A stretch of DNA of 64,000 bases, taken from positions 14,282,776-14,346,775 of the forward strand of contig OZ038320.1 in the NCBI GenBank assembly GCA_964035795.1, in the 5' to 3' direction. Of the stretch, positions 11,874 to 28,652 are shown one piece after another. This stretch comes from Pterobdella sp. o SKG-2022. Taxonomy: Eukaryota > Annelida > Clitellata > Hirudinida > Piscicolidae. Within the stretch, counting starts at the first letter, position 1. Every line of letters begins with the position of its first letter. The notes under the pieces are model-generated. The model was not told the origin of the DNA. It was given only the letters and a program-made list of their open reading frames with translations, and did no database searches. The translations under genes were made by a program, and so were the position numbers.

Positions 11874-14855
11874 TTATCTACCTATCTATCTGTCTATCTA
11901 TTTATCTATCTATTTATTTATCTATCTACCTATCTATCCATCTACATGTATTTTTTGCTTTTTCTAGCTAAATTTTTCTATTTTTTATCTCAGTCGTCTG
12001 TGTTCTCTAATCTATCCTTCTACCTAATTGTCGATGTGTTTCATATTTATTCAATGCTTAATGCTCGCATGGCAGATAATCTGCTACATTGTGTTGCGCA
12101 ATGTGTTTGAGACCATCCGGAACAAGTTTTCATTCTTTTTTGCTTTCTTTGGCAAGATTTCCCTCGAAGTAAATTTGAAACTTTTATTTTATAGCTATCA
12201 GTAGTTTTCTCCATCTATTCATTTTTTAAAATCTCAGCTCCAATTCATTTAAATTCAAGTTTAATGATTACTTTCAAATTTCAATAATAAACACATTTAG
12301 TATTATATATGAAAATTATTTAAAATTTCATATATTCGAACTTTGTATATCACTAATAAAATGCTTGATGCGCAACTGAATGACAGCCACTTAAACACAC
12401 AACAGTTGTTTATAGGACAGTACCACATATGGCTGGCAGCAGACACTAATGGTATCCTGGTCCTAGTGCCCGACTACCCTGTGCTCAGCCTGGTTGGTTC
12501 TATATTCAAATATATCTTTGAACTTATTGAAGTTCATAAATCCATTTTATTCATAATGTATTGATAAAATTTCATCAAACGATATTTTCATTACTGCCAA
12601 TCAATGCGTTGATGACCGAGGTTGCAACTTGATACCAATTTGTCAATGCTGAACAAAATGTTTATTAGCATCTATAAAAAAATTCCAAAATTAAATCAAA
12701 ATCGTTGTTTTTCAAAGTAGTTAATTTTTATAACTGCCTGTATTTGAACCAAGAGTGTAGAAAAGCTCAATGTTTCCATTGAACCCTCTAATTAAAGTAG
12801 TATGATTATATAAGACAAATGAAAGATAAACGTTACTCATCTGAAAATGTATTTTTTAGTAAAATAGTTTTTTTTGAAAATTTAACTTCCATTTGAAATG
12901 CTCAACATTCATATTTAAATTAAATCAACTGTGCCACTAAATGTTAATCTAATTGGATTNNNNNNNNNNNNNNNNNNNNNNNNNNNNNNNNNNNNNNNNN
13001 NNNNNNNNNNNNNNNNNNNNNNNNNNNNNNNNNNNNNNNNNNNNNNNNNNNNNNNNNNNNNNNNNNNNNNNNNNNNNNNNNNNNNNNNNNNNNNNNNNNN
13101 NNNNNNNNNNNNNNNNNNNNNNNNNNNNNNNNNNNNNNNNNNNNNNNNNNNNNNNNNNNATATATCAAATTTTAATAAATTATATGCAAATTCATGTGTT
13201 AATGGTTAGAGCCTACATGAAGTAAAATACAGGAAAACATGTATGTGTTGAGATGAGAATCTTAAAATGGTTTCAAAGGTTTTTACTTATAAGTCTTAAA
13301 ACTATTGTGTTCTTAAATTAAATTCTATGAGGTATGCACTTTTTAACGATGGAAGAAAGCTAGTTTGGTTTGAAATTCTCAATCAAACCTAACAAGCCAT
13401 TATTGGATCAATAACTTTTCAAGCTTTTCACCTTATTTTATGAGATTTTATAGCAATTTAATATTATTCGATTTATTTTTACTGCGTTTTTGCTTTAAAC
13501 TTTTTACATTCATAAAATTTTAAAATCTGAAATATTGTTTCCGTCATCACATTCGATTACTTGCATCTATTTTTTCAGCCACTAAATTCTTTCACTCAAG
13601 TGCATATTACGTATACTGTTGTCCATCATATTATTAGGGGGTAACTATCTTTTGTGGTTGTCATTAAACTTATGTACTGTTACAACCTGTCTATTAAAAA
13701 AAAGATGGTTGTGTCAAAGTAAACAGGAAAATGTTGATTTTTTCGTATGAAAACAATCAAATTGAAATCTTCTCTTACTTACTGAGTTAAATCAACTTCA
13801 AACTGAATTAATAAATTTTAATTTTCCAAATTGACGTTTTGTGCATCTTGCGCAAAAAATGCATGAGTTCTTTGACTTTGGATGTTGACTTGTTACAATC
13901 TGTTGATTGCAGATCGGTGAAGGAATTCATGCTTGGTGATAAAACCTTGGAAGTAGTCTCAGAGTTCTGCTATCTTGGAGTTACGTTATCTGCAAGCGGT
14001 TGATGTAAACTTGCTTCAAGATCACGTTGGAAGTGTGCTTGAGGTAAGTTTCACAAACTTCTACTTCTCCTTACTAACCGCCATGTATCTTCATTGATCT
14101 GAGGTCGTATATATTCAACCTGTGTTAGACGCGCTTTGTTGCATGCTGCTGAAATATGGGCTGTAACAGTATTCACATTGAACCGCTCAAACGACTTGAT
14201 AAGGATTCGCTGGATATTCAACGTTTTTAGAACGGAGGATAACGTCTTTCTAGGCTTGGCATTCAAGCTTTTGAGGTAGTCTTTTGTATCAGCAGTTAGA
14301 TTCTTGCAAGAAACCTAGAAGGCCAAAAAAGACTTAGAAAGAACTGTTATCAATCGACGAAATAAAGTTATGTTTTGTGGAGGTTTTCTTATCGTTCAGT
14401 GGAATGGCTGGCTTTTAAATAGATCTTCCAAAAAATTCCCTTTCTTGATAAAGGAAAACGTGCCATTATAAAGATTTGATTTTTCGTCAATACTTTACGA
14501 TTTGTGCAATCATTTAAAGGGATTTAGTTATAATCTAATGTAAACAAGTTGTAATATCACTTCATTAAAATATGAAAAAAGCATCATAAATTAACATAAA
14601 TTTTTTTAACATCATTTGAACGCATGCAAGTTTCTTGTGCGACCTTCTCCTTTTGTATGCAAGCATGATCACAAGTCTTATGACTGCTAAACATCACAGG
14701 TCATAAGCAGCCTGGTGTTCGTATGCATATGTCACGAGATGAAGTCACTCACATCGTACTTCGTGCAGGTGATCGTCAGCCGGGATTATCGCGTGCTTTG
14801 GAGGAACATCATTTTGATTGTGGTGTCAGCACTTGCATTTAAAGTGGTATATTAA
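1171..14855 (+). CDS. CASD1: CASD1, N-acetylneuraminate (sialate) O-acetyltransferase, 5' end off-window
   Basis: Golgi enzyme moving acetyl from acetyl-CoA to sialic acid. Exons: 1171-1305 and/or its copy 2347-2481, 3281-3344, 3446-3544, 3633-3684, 3865-3936, 4461-4551, 4744-5053, 5150-5724, 6015-6123, 6213-6291, 6468-6598, 6692-6775, 7211-7277, 7776-7861, 8659-8767, 8955-9073, 9168-9245, 12076-12168, 12406-12492, 14700-14855; phases agree at every junction. About 865 codons are visible. The luminal SGNH half shows the GDSR serine motif and DGLHL, the conserved Asp/His pair. The second half is the multi-pass acyltransferase domain, with [21 protein letters not shown] and [16 protein letters not shown], all nearly invariant in the family. 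A poorly conserved Asn/Lys-rich insert (about 5330-5640) follows the first membrane segment after the SGNH domain. The start exon was not found. Orthology is firm; which duplicated exon is used is unknown. Confidence 0.95.
1313..1840. other. spacer between the two 648-bp repeats, no exon recognised
   Basis: The sequence is unique within the window and AT-rich. I checked both strands for CASD1-like N-terminal coding sequence and saw none that keeps frame. If both repeat copies are true genomic sequence, this is intronic. Confidence 0.5.
1841..2488 (+). repeat. 648-bp direct repeat, copy 2 (carries second CASD1 GDS exon)
   Basis: Second copy of 665-1312. Its exon, 2347-2481, has an intact acceptor (taacag) and donor (AAAG/gtgaat). 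Its translation is identical to that of copy 1; the exon difference I see is silent (GCC to GCT). A LINE fragment begins at the repeat's last base, so the downstream boundary of the duplication and the LINE junction coincide. Confidence 0.9.
2489..3230 (+). mobile_element. LINE fragment (family B), 3' part of reverse transcriptase gene with TTGA tail
   Basis: The translation shows the C-terminal part of a non-LTR polyprotein: [18 protein letters not shown], then IRWMCNV, then [11 protein letters not shown], with frame breaks and stops. The element ends in a short tandem run of TTGA/GATT at about 3200-3227. It lies in the CASD1 intron upstream of exon 3281. A second, more decayed copy is at about 13905-14490. 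Confidence 0.85.
6929..6995. repeat. perfect 33-bp inverted repeat, 1-nt centre (palindromic element)
   Basis: Left arm 6929-6961 and right arm 6963-6995 are exact reverse complements around one T. The arms start with AAGCTTTTCG and resemble the arms of the larger palindrome at 61461-61561, so this is a short, diverged member of the same family. It lies in the CASD1 intron 6776-7210 and is expected to form a stable hairpin in RNA or a cruciform in DNA. Confidence 0.85.
8137..8221 (+). mobile_element. half copy of the palindromic MITE family
   Basis: Matches the right half of the element at 61515-61594: TCACTTGATAATGTAAGCTA, then a TTACGAAAAGCTTCGTG block, and an end like TGTTTGTTGACCTT. Only one arm is present. 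It sits in the CASD1 intron 7862-8658. Confidence 0.75.
9285..9496 (+). repeat. (TATC)n microsatellite with TATT/TATA variants
   Basis: Imperfect array of four-base units starting about 40 bases after the 5' splice site of CASD1 exon 9168-9245. Its long open frames (repeating Tyr-Leu-Ser-Ile) are artefacts of the repeat. Confidence 0.95.
10080..11740 (+). mobile_element. degenerate LINE (family D) in a CASD1 intron
   Basis: Broken pieces in one orientation: an endonuclease-like end ([14 protein letters not shown], about 10240-10345), then LLYADDMVL at about 10690, the catalytic YADD box of reverse transcriptase, then [13 protein letters not shown] and [14 protein letters not shown]. The conserved tail ([13 protein letters not shown]) and a Cys-rich finger follow to about 11720. 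Many stops and frameshifts show it is dead. It ends just before the (TATC)n array at 11757. CASD1 exons on both sides (9168-9245 and 12076-12168) are intact, so the element only lengthened the intron. Confidence 0.85.
11757..11943 (+). repeat. (TATC)n microsatellite at LINE 3' end
   Basis: Long, mostly perfect array directly after the family D LINE. Probably seeded by the element's repetitive 3' tail. The open frames through it are repeat artefacts. Confidence 0.95.
12960..13159. other. assembly gap of exactly 200 N
   Basis: Run of 200 N inside the CASD1 intron 12493-14699. The upstream exon ends after VLSL in phase 0 and the exon at 14700 continues in phase with VISSLVFVC, as in other CASD1 proteins. 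The join across the gap is therefore supported by gene content, although the true gap length is unknown. Confidence 0.99.
13905..14490 (+). mobile_element. LINE fragment (family B), decayed
   Basis: The translation keeps [26 protein letters not shown] and weaker matches to the copy at 2489-3230, with several stops. It ends near AAGATTTGATT, the same terminus as the better copy but without an expanded tandem tail. It lies in the last CASD1 intron. Confidence 0.8.
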
Positions 14856-15812
14856 TGCACTCCGTCTTTGAATATAATGGATCCTCTTTTTGTGTATCAC
14901 TTAAATATTATAAAAGGTTTTTGGAACTAAAATATATTATTTATTATAAAAATACTATTCATGTATTGGTTTATAGGTACCATAGAATTCATACATTTTT
15001 TAAATGCAGGATAGAAATCTCCTTTTTATGTATTAGTTAAATGTATCTCATTGTATTATTCAACATTATAATCGAGACATCTCTATTGCCAAAATATTGT
15101 ACAAAATCGATTTTTTTGTATCTTAATATATAAATTTAGTTTATAACTTTCGCATCTAAATCGAGTAAATAATTTTCAAAGTTCAACTTTAAAGTTCTAA
15201 TAGATTTAAGCACAGAAAAAGTTTTAATTTTTAATAACTACCAAAATCATCTAGCGCCTGTTTACAAATTTATCACGTCAGAAAAACTTATTGAGAATGC
15301 TTAGGATATATTTCTTGATAATACATAACGGGGCTTGTTTGTATGAGATTAATTTATCGCTCTTATCATTTATGTTGCAAATTATATATATGCAAAATTT
15401 GTTTGAAAATTATCATGAAAACATGACACTGTCAATAGTATTATAAGTGTGTATACCTTTTGTTGAAATGTTGGCATGTTCATATTTGGTTTTAGCTTCA
15501 ATAACTTAAAAACTGAATAAAAAAATCAGATTTTATTTTGAATTATGATAATTATATATTAAGCGATGGGAATAATTAGACAGGTAGGTGTGAATGAGCA
15601 AAAATTGCAGATTCATTCCATCACAAATATTTTGGGAGGTCTTTTCTGATCTCCTGAAATTGAATTTTATATTAGTTTAATTTCATACATACATGGTTTT
15701 GAAAATTGTTAAATAAACTAACGGTCACTAAAAAATACACAGAAGTGTTATTCTCATAAAAAGGGTTATAATGACATAAACGAAATGTTACTAAAAAAAA
15801 TTATTTTGGAGC
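14856..15812. other. intergenic between CASD1 and GPX 3' ends
   Basis: AT-rich sequence after the CASD1 stop (plus strand) and before the GPX stop (minus strand); the two genes converge. No exon or clear repeat was seen. Confidence 0.6.
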
Positions 15813-17444
15813 TCATCCAAATAAGTGTACAATTGTCAACTGAGTGATACTGACATTGGGTTCGTCTCTGGGGCTGTACCTCTGCCGTGGTATGCCTTCT
15901 TTATCCACTAAAAACTTGGTGAAGTTCCACTTAATGAAACTTCAAATAGTGTGGATATGTTAATGAACATGAATTCGTTAAATAAAATATCTTTAATGAG
16001 TAATTGTGAGTCTTGATACATAGGTTTAATATAAAGTGGTGTTTAATAGTACTTGAGAATGTAAAATCGTCCTACACGAACAAAACATATCCTTATTTCA
16101 TAACTTCATTAAAAAAACAAAATAATAGATATGCCAAGAAGATATGAAAACTGAAGTGCTAAATAGCACCTGCCAAAGGTCCCTCCTTGTGACTCCTTCA
16201 GGAATTTGAACAAATCACAAGTGTCCTTGCCATTTACTTCTACCTTGGAAAACATGTCGAATGTCACCTGCAAGTTTGATCACATCTATAAAAAATTTCA
16301 ATACAACAGGTAAAATTGAGCTGAGCATATTTCTGTAATTGCAAAAAAATATCAAGTTTGGTAATTGCTCAGTATTTCTTTGGACAAATCAATGAAACTT
16401 GTGTGTTTGACTTTAAATAAAAAAGAATGTAACAGATAAGAAAAATGCATAACATTGTATTTCTCCATAACAAACTTCTTTATTTCTGCTTCAGGCCATG
16501 GCTCCTGAATGTCAATTCAGTATATGAAGTTTATCATGAATAAAATGTTAACTAACAAGTTTTAGGTGTTTGAAATACAAAGTATTTGTATTTCTTTTTG
16601 TATTTTTATTTTGTTACAATACAAAAAAATTCACCAAACTTCTTGTAACAAAATCTTACATTATTTGTTATGAGCATGTAAGATTTTGTTACAAATTAAT
16701 TCAAATTTTTTAAAGCTTTCTCACAATGTAGAATAATAAATTGAACTGGCTAAAGATAAAGTATAGTGTATAAATGAAAACATAAAAAAATATCCCTGAC
16801 TTGGCTTGCAAATTGATTTGAGGGGAATCCTAAGATCTTCAAACCTTTAGTTGTATTATAGCAAAAGATATTTTTTATACTTGGTTAAACTAAATATCTT
16901 GAAAACTACTTGTTTTGATTTCAACTTGAAATAACAACATATAGAAAAATGTAATGCAGTATTTATAAAGCACTTTTTCTTGTAGCTCAAAGCACTTGCT
17001 ATAAATATAATTTAGCCAAAAGATACTGTGAAACAGGTGCTAATTGTCAACCCACGTGGGATCAAACCTGGTAACATTAGATAATTAGTCTAATGCTCAA
17101 CCACTGAGCTATACAAGCTGAAAAATAACCAAAAAACTTTGAAAACTTTTTTCAAAATTTCTAATGTGATGCCAAAAAAGTGATTTAAAATAACCTTTAT
17201 CTTGGTAGTCCAGATAGAGTTGTTGTAGCTGTTTATAATTTACCTCGGTCAATCCACATTTGCATGCTCCATTGAAGATTATCAATACACTACCTCTGAT
17301 TATTAAAAAATTTTACATTGACAAAAAAACTATTTAAAAATAATGAATATATAATAAATTTGTTTCAGACTTGTATTTTTCAAGAGACACATCATTGCCA
17401 TCTATATCTTTGACAGTGAAGTCATAAACTGTTTTTGTAGATGC
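15813..17444 (-). CDS. glutathione peroxidase, GPX4-like with catalytic cysteine; 5' exon not found
   Basis: Thiol peroxidase reducing lipid and other hydroperoxides. Exons on the minus strand, 5' to 3': 17444-17371, 17295-17195, 16844-16801, 16504-16454, 16267-16170, 15939-15813; phases agree. Motifs in order: [20 protein letters not shown], then [12 protein letters not shown] holding the peroxidatic Cys where vertebrate GPX4 has selenocysteine, ILGFPSNQF with the conserved Gln, [24 protein letters not shown], and [11 protein letters not shown] with the conserved Trp-Asn. About 165 residues are visible, close to the usual core. The usual FPCNQF is FPSNQF here, which removes the position used as resolving Cys in thioredoxin-dependent relatives. 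The C-terminus after EPNVS is unlike the family, so the last residues are less sure. Start codon and any targeting peptide lie upstream and were not recognised. A SINE lies in the intron 16845-17194. Confidence 0.9.
16940..17119 (-). mobile_element. tRNA-derived SINE, copy 1
   Basis: Reading the minus strand, the head has a box A-like TAGCTCAGTGGTTGAGC and a box B-like GGTTTGATCCC, with an anticodon-stem-like hairpin between (TTAGA / TCTAA around a 7-nt loop). The body (TTGACAATTAGCACCTG, CACAGTAT, then TTTATAAATACTGCATTAC) matches the copy at 44648-44820. The acceptor stem does not pair well, so this is a SINE head and not a functional tRNA gene. It lies in sense orientation in a GPX intron. 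Confidence 0.8.
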
Positions 17445-18576
17445 CTTTTGAAATGATTTTTTAGTTAATTAAACAGAACTCAATTTCAAAAAAAATAGTA
17501 ATGGAAATTTTTTATAACTTCATGCATAATTGTAACCACAAAAATATATTTCAAATGTATCAAAAACATAATAAAAAATCATTAACAAAAATTTTGTATA
17601 ACTAACTTGCATTTTTATGAATAAGCTACAACCTTACGAAAGGTTCGCAAATTTTGGTTTAATAAACCTTTAATGCTGACTTAAATACGTTTTTGTGTAA
17701 GCTAAAAATAATCTACATCAAATATGAGTGAATTTTTCTAAAAAAAAATCTTTATTTAATTCTCACCATTCTTTTAATGAATATTGATCTCAAAGTGATT
17801 TTACCTGGTCTCAAAACACTTAACATGAAATAAAATGCAACTAAACTTTTTCTACCTCTTATATAATCAATAATATTTGTATTCAATAGCTAAAGTACAT
17901 TACAAGTAATTAAATATAATAATAGATATTATATAATCAAATCAATTACTTTTTATTTACTATGTGCTTTAAATATTAATTCGACTAAAACTGGAAAATA
18001 CAATCTATGTTGAAAAATTTTTACTGCTCTAAACGAAAGAATTTTTGAAATTAAAAAAAAAATATATTTTCATAACGAGTAAAATATCGGAGCAGCTAGT
18101 ATCCAGAAATTTTTAGCTCAGCTTTATCAATTCTGATTGGCTGTTAAAAGTTACATTTTTATTGAATACAATTTAACTAGAATTCAAATTTTTGAAAAAC
18201 AATTTTATGTATAAAAAAAAATATACTATTATTGAATTTTTTGTAAATAAGGCTTTTTTCTATTATTTAGATACTTTGAGAACTTGCTATTATTAAGATT
18301 CTTTGAGAATAATGGACTGCGAATTTTCTTTCGATGTTTTCAGACATAAATGTTCGCTTTTTGAATAAAATTTCAATCTACAGAAGTGTCTTTTGACTTT
18401 ATATTGAAAGAGTTAAGACCTTTTCCACAATTCCGAATGTTGCGAAAAAAAGATAATAAACATTCGAAATTTGTGCACCAGTTCATATGCACCTGCCATG
18501 ACTACAATTTGAGGCTCACCATATGTAAGCACATTCATTATTTTGCTTGACAAAGGGAAAAGGTTTTTTCAAAAAA
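17445..18576. other. AT-rich stretch upstream of GPX, one MITE relic
   Basis: Expected to contain the GPX first exon and promoter, but I could not identify either. At about 17618-17690 a diverged relic of the palindromic MITE family is visible (TTACGAAAGGTTCG, then AATAAACCTTTAATGCTGAC). The rest shows no coding pattern. Confidence 0.5.
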
Positions 18577-18774
18577 AAAGAACTTTCACTCAACATGAAA
18601 GAAATAGTAGAAGTGGAAGTGAAAAAGATGGAAGACGAAAATATTGCCACAGTAACAAAAAATGCAATTAAGGAAATGGGTTTAGTGAGCCTAGATGAAG
18701 CCAAGACAAAAACTCAAAACGGAGAAGAGTGGAAGAGTCAAACTTTTAATAAATACATAACTAAGAACTTTTAA
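18577..18774 (+). CDS. small lysine/glutamate-rich reading frame, unrecognised
   Basis: An open frame ending at 18774 with an internal ATG at 18595 (MKEIVEVEVKKMEDENIA...). The composition is protein-like and alternates acidic and basic residues, unlike the surrounding poly-A/T sequence. There is no family match I know of and no clear splice partner on either side. It could be a last exon, a decayed transposon part or chance. It lies about 400 bases upstream of the SMARCC start on the same strand. Confidence 0.25.
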   Translation, partial: KELSLNMKEIVEVEVKKMEDENIATVTKNAIKEMGLVSLDEAKTKTQNGEEWKSQTFNKYITKNF

Positions 18775-19170
18775 ACAATACGAAATAACTGATTTTTTCA
18801 ACTGTTAATTATTTCGGGAAATAAGTATTATTATATGTGATATTTCATTATACATACCAGATTATACTGCTGTAACAAAAGTGAATTTTAAATACATTTT
18901 TTGAAACAACTTAAAAGTTTGGCTTATTTGTAAATTTCAAAATAAACTTTTTCAAACTATTCAAAAATGCTATTTTATATTCAATTAGGAGCATTTGCAA
19001 CAATAAATAATTTTTTTGGATTACTATTTTTGAAAATAACAGTTGATTAAATACTAATTTCAATTAAAAATAAAGTAATGATAAAAATAAATAAACTTCA
19101 ATTTTAGTTATTAATAAATTTACTTTTACAATTTGAAATTATATTGAAAACAAGTTTCTTTGTTATAAAA

Positions 19171-26806
<7,636 letters not shown>

Positions 26807-26942
26807 ATGCATTTAATTCGACTATTAGTTCAGTTGTATTGTTAGATTTATAGTTCAATAATGTTTCTTTGAAAACAATCATTTATATCTGTTTTGTGAG
26901 TTTACTTGTCATAATGGTATTTGTGTTTTAAAATATGATGTT

Positions 26943-26948
26943 AATAAA
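26943..26948 (+). promoter_or_regulatory. SMARCC poly(A) signal AATAAA
   Basis: Canonical hexamer about 135 bases after the SMARCC stop codon, on the same strand, followed by an AT-rich downstream region. Confidence 0.6.
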
Positions 26949-27189
26949 ATATCTGTATAAAATTGAAGTGTAATTAAATTTATTTTAAATTTTTATTTTG
27001 AAAAAATCTTAAAATTTCAATTTTTTTAAACATCTGCCATATATATAGATAAGTATTTATAGTGGAGTGAAGAAACTACGAAAAGGCCCAAAAAGTCAGG
27101 TGAAAATATGAAGAAAATATCAATTCTGGAAAGAAAAAAATGAAACGTTAGATAAGTGGAAGAAAGAAGTAGAATAGCCTAAATCAAAA

Positions 27190-27245
27190 TATAAGGTCAA
27201 CAAACACAGTATTTATTTTGAAAGAGACACTAAGCTCCTCGAAAT
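27190..27245 (-). mobile_element. MITE arm, decayed
   Basis: AAGGTCAACAAACAC followed by TTTATTTTGAAAGAGACAC matches the outer right arm of the palindromic element at 61561-61594, read on the opposite strand. The inner palindromic part is lost. Confidence 0.55.
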
Positions 27246-27535
27246 TATTAGAATAAAGTCAAAGTTCTCCTATGCTGGCTACCCCCATAGGTTCATGATT
27301 TGTCAGTTTAACAAGTTCTCGGTGCCCAATAAAGCTTTTGATTCCACCAGAATTTTTTGAGCATAGATCGAATGTTCACTATGTCCATGGAACGTATTCT
27401 TTGCTTACCACCAAAATTCGATCTCTCTTCCTGATCAAGGACAAACTGACACATCGCCACCATGTGATCTGTAAAGAGAAATGCTCATGCAAGAGTGCTT
27501 GTATTGTTATAACTAAGAAATTTCAAAATTAGTCT
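27246..27535 (+). mobile_element. probable Penelope-like retroelement remnant
   Basis: Two short frames follow each other: one with SYAGYPHRFMICQFNKF, resembling the conserved arginine/glycine-tyrosine-proline segment near the end of Penelope-like reverse transcriptase, then one with HVICKEKCSC, like the lead into a GIY-YIG endonuclease. The catalytic region is not recognisable. Assignment is by motif memory only and could be wrong. Confidence 0.45.
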
Positions 27536-27599
27536 CGTTTGCAATGGAGAGAAACAGGTTTTTAAAAACTCACAAATATCTACTTTTGATAATTCTCAA

Positions 27600-28652
27600 T
27601 TTACTTTAGAAGACAAATATGCCATACTTTTATTCTATTTTGCCCTACTGAACAAATCTTTTCAAAGTAATTTGAAAACGAAAAGATTCAAATACTCCAT
27701 AGATTTAACAATGATTCCATATTATGGAAAACAACATATACATGGAAAACCAATTGATTTTTGATACTAGGTATAGTCTTTATGCACATCTACCGGGTAT
27801 TTTGTGCGTTTTATCCCTTACCAAAGAGTGAAATCAATTCCACTACTTGATCAGAAAACGCTTGGCTTGGGAGCTTTGGTAGTTTTAAAAATGATTTCGG
27901 TTTTACCACAAAATCAATCTTGTTATTTTTATTTTGATAGATTTTTTACAAGAGTTCCTTTGTTGGAAAAGTCAACTGAGTTAGGTCATTTTAGTACGGA
28001 CTCAATCAAAGAAAACAAAACCAAAAAATGTTCTCTGAATTGATTTGAGAAAAGTAAAAAGGGGTACAATGACTATGGCCACTAGAGGTAACCTCGCAGT
28101 CGTAGCGTAGACAAATAACAAAGTGGTAACGTTAGCATCAAATGCATATGAGATGCTTCCTATCTCAAACGTTAATAAGTTGCTATAAACGGAAAAAGAT
28201 TACTGTTGCATATTCCAAAGTGGTTGCGATTTTCAACTCCTTCATGAGATGAGTCGATCTTTTTGATCAAAACGTACATGCCCAGAGAGTGTCTTTTCGA
28301 GAGAAAAAATGGTGGTTCCCATTGTTTGCTTTTGGATTAGATGCTGCATGCCAGAATGCAGGGAATTTGTACAAAGACTTGAAGAAACAAAAAATTACGT
28401 ATTGTGAATTTCGAAGGCACATTGTCAGCCCTATATAGGAAAGTACAAAACACTTGCAAAAAAAACCAACAATGTGGATCAAAGACAAACACACGAGTTA
28501 GGCCTTTCGTAAGAAAAGATAACTCTCTGGACCATTATAAAGAACCTTGTAGACAAACGAGATGTTCCCATTGTCACAAACATACTAGAATAAAAGGTAT
28601 CAAGTGTAAAGTAGCACTACATATAAGTTGTTGGTACGAGTTCCATGCTAAA
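27600..28652 (+). pseudogene. piggyBac-type DNA transposase remnant
   Basis: Broken reading frames in one orientation match the DDE domain of PGBD-family transposases: RFKYSIDLTMIPYYGK, then a frameshifted stretch, GLGALVVLKMISVL, CYFYFDRFFTRVPLLEK, PLFAFGLDAACQNA, and a terminal Cys/His-rich domain (CSHCHKHTRIKGIKC, then CWYEFH). At least several frame changes and stops make it inactive. I did not find matching terminal inverted repeats or a TTAA duplication. It lies between SMARCC and the BICRA-like gene. Confidence 0.85.

Noticed and set aside
12931..13225. Open frames running through the N block
   Set aside because: They exist only because N codons are not read as stops.
17040..17119. 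Possible functional tRNA-Ile (anticodon AAT) gene on the minus strand
   Set aside because: Box A, box B and an anticodon-like stem are present, but the acceptor stem does not pair well and a related copy with the same downstream body lies at 44648, so it is a SINE head.
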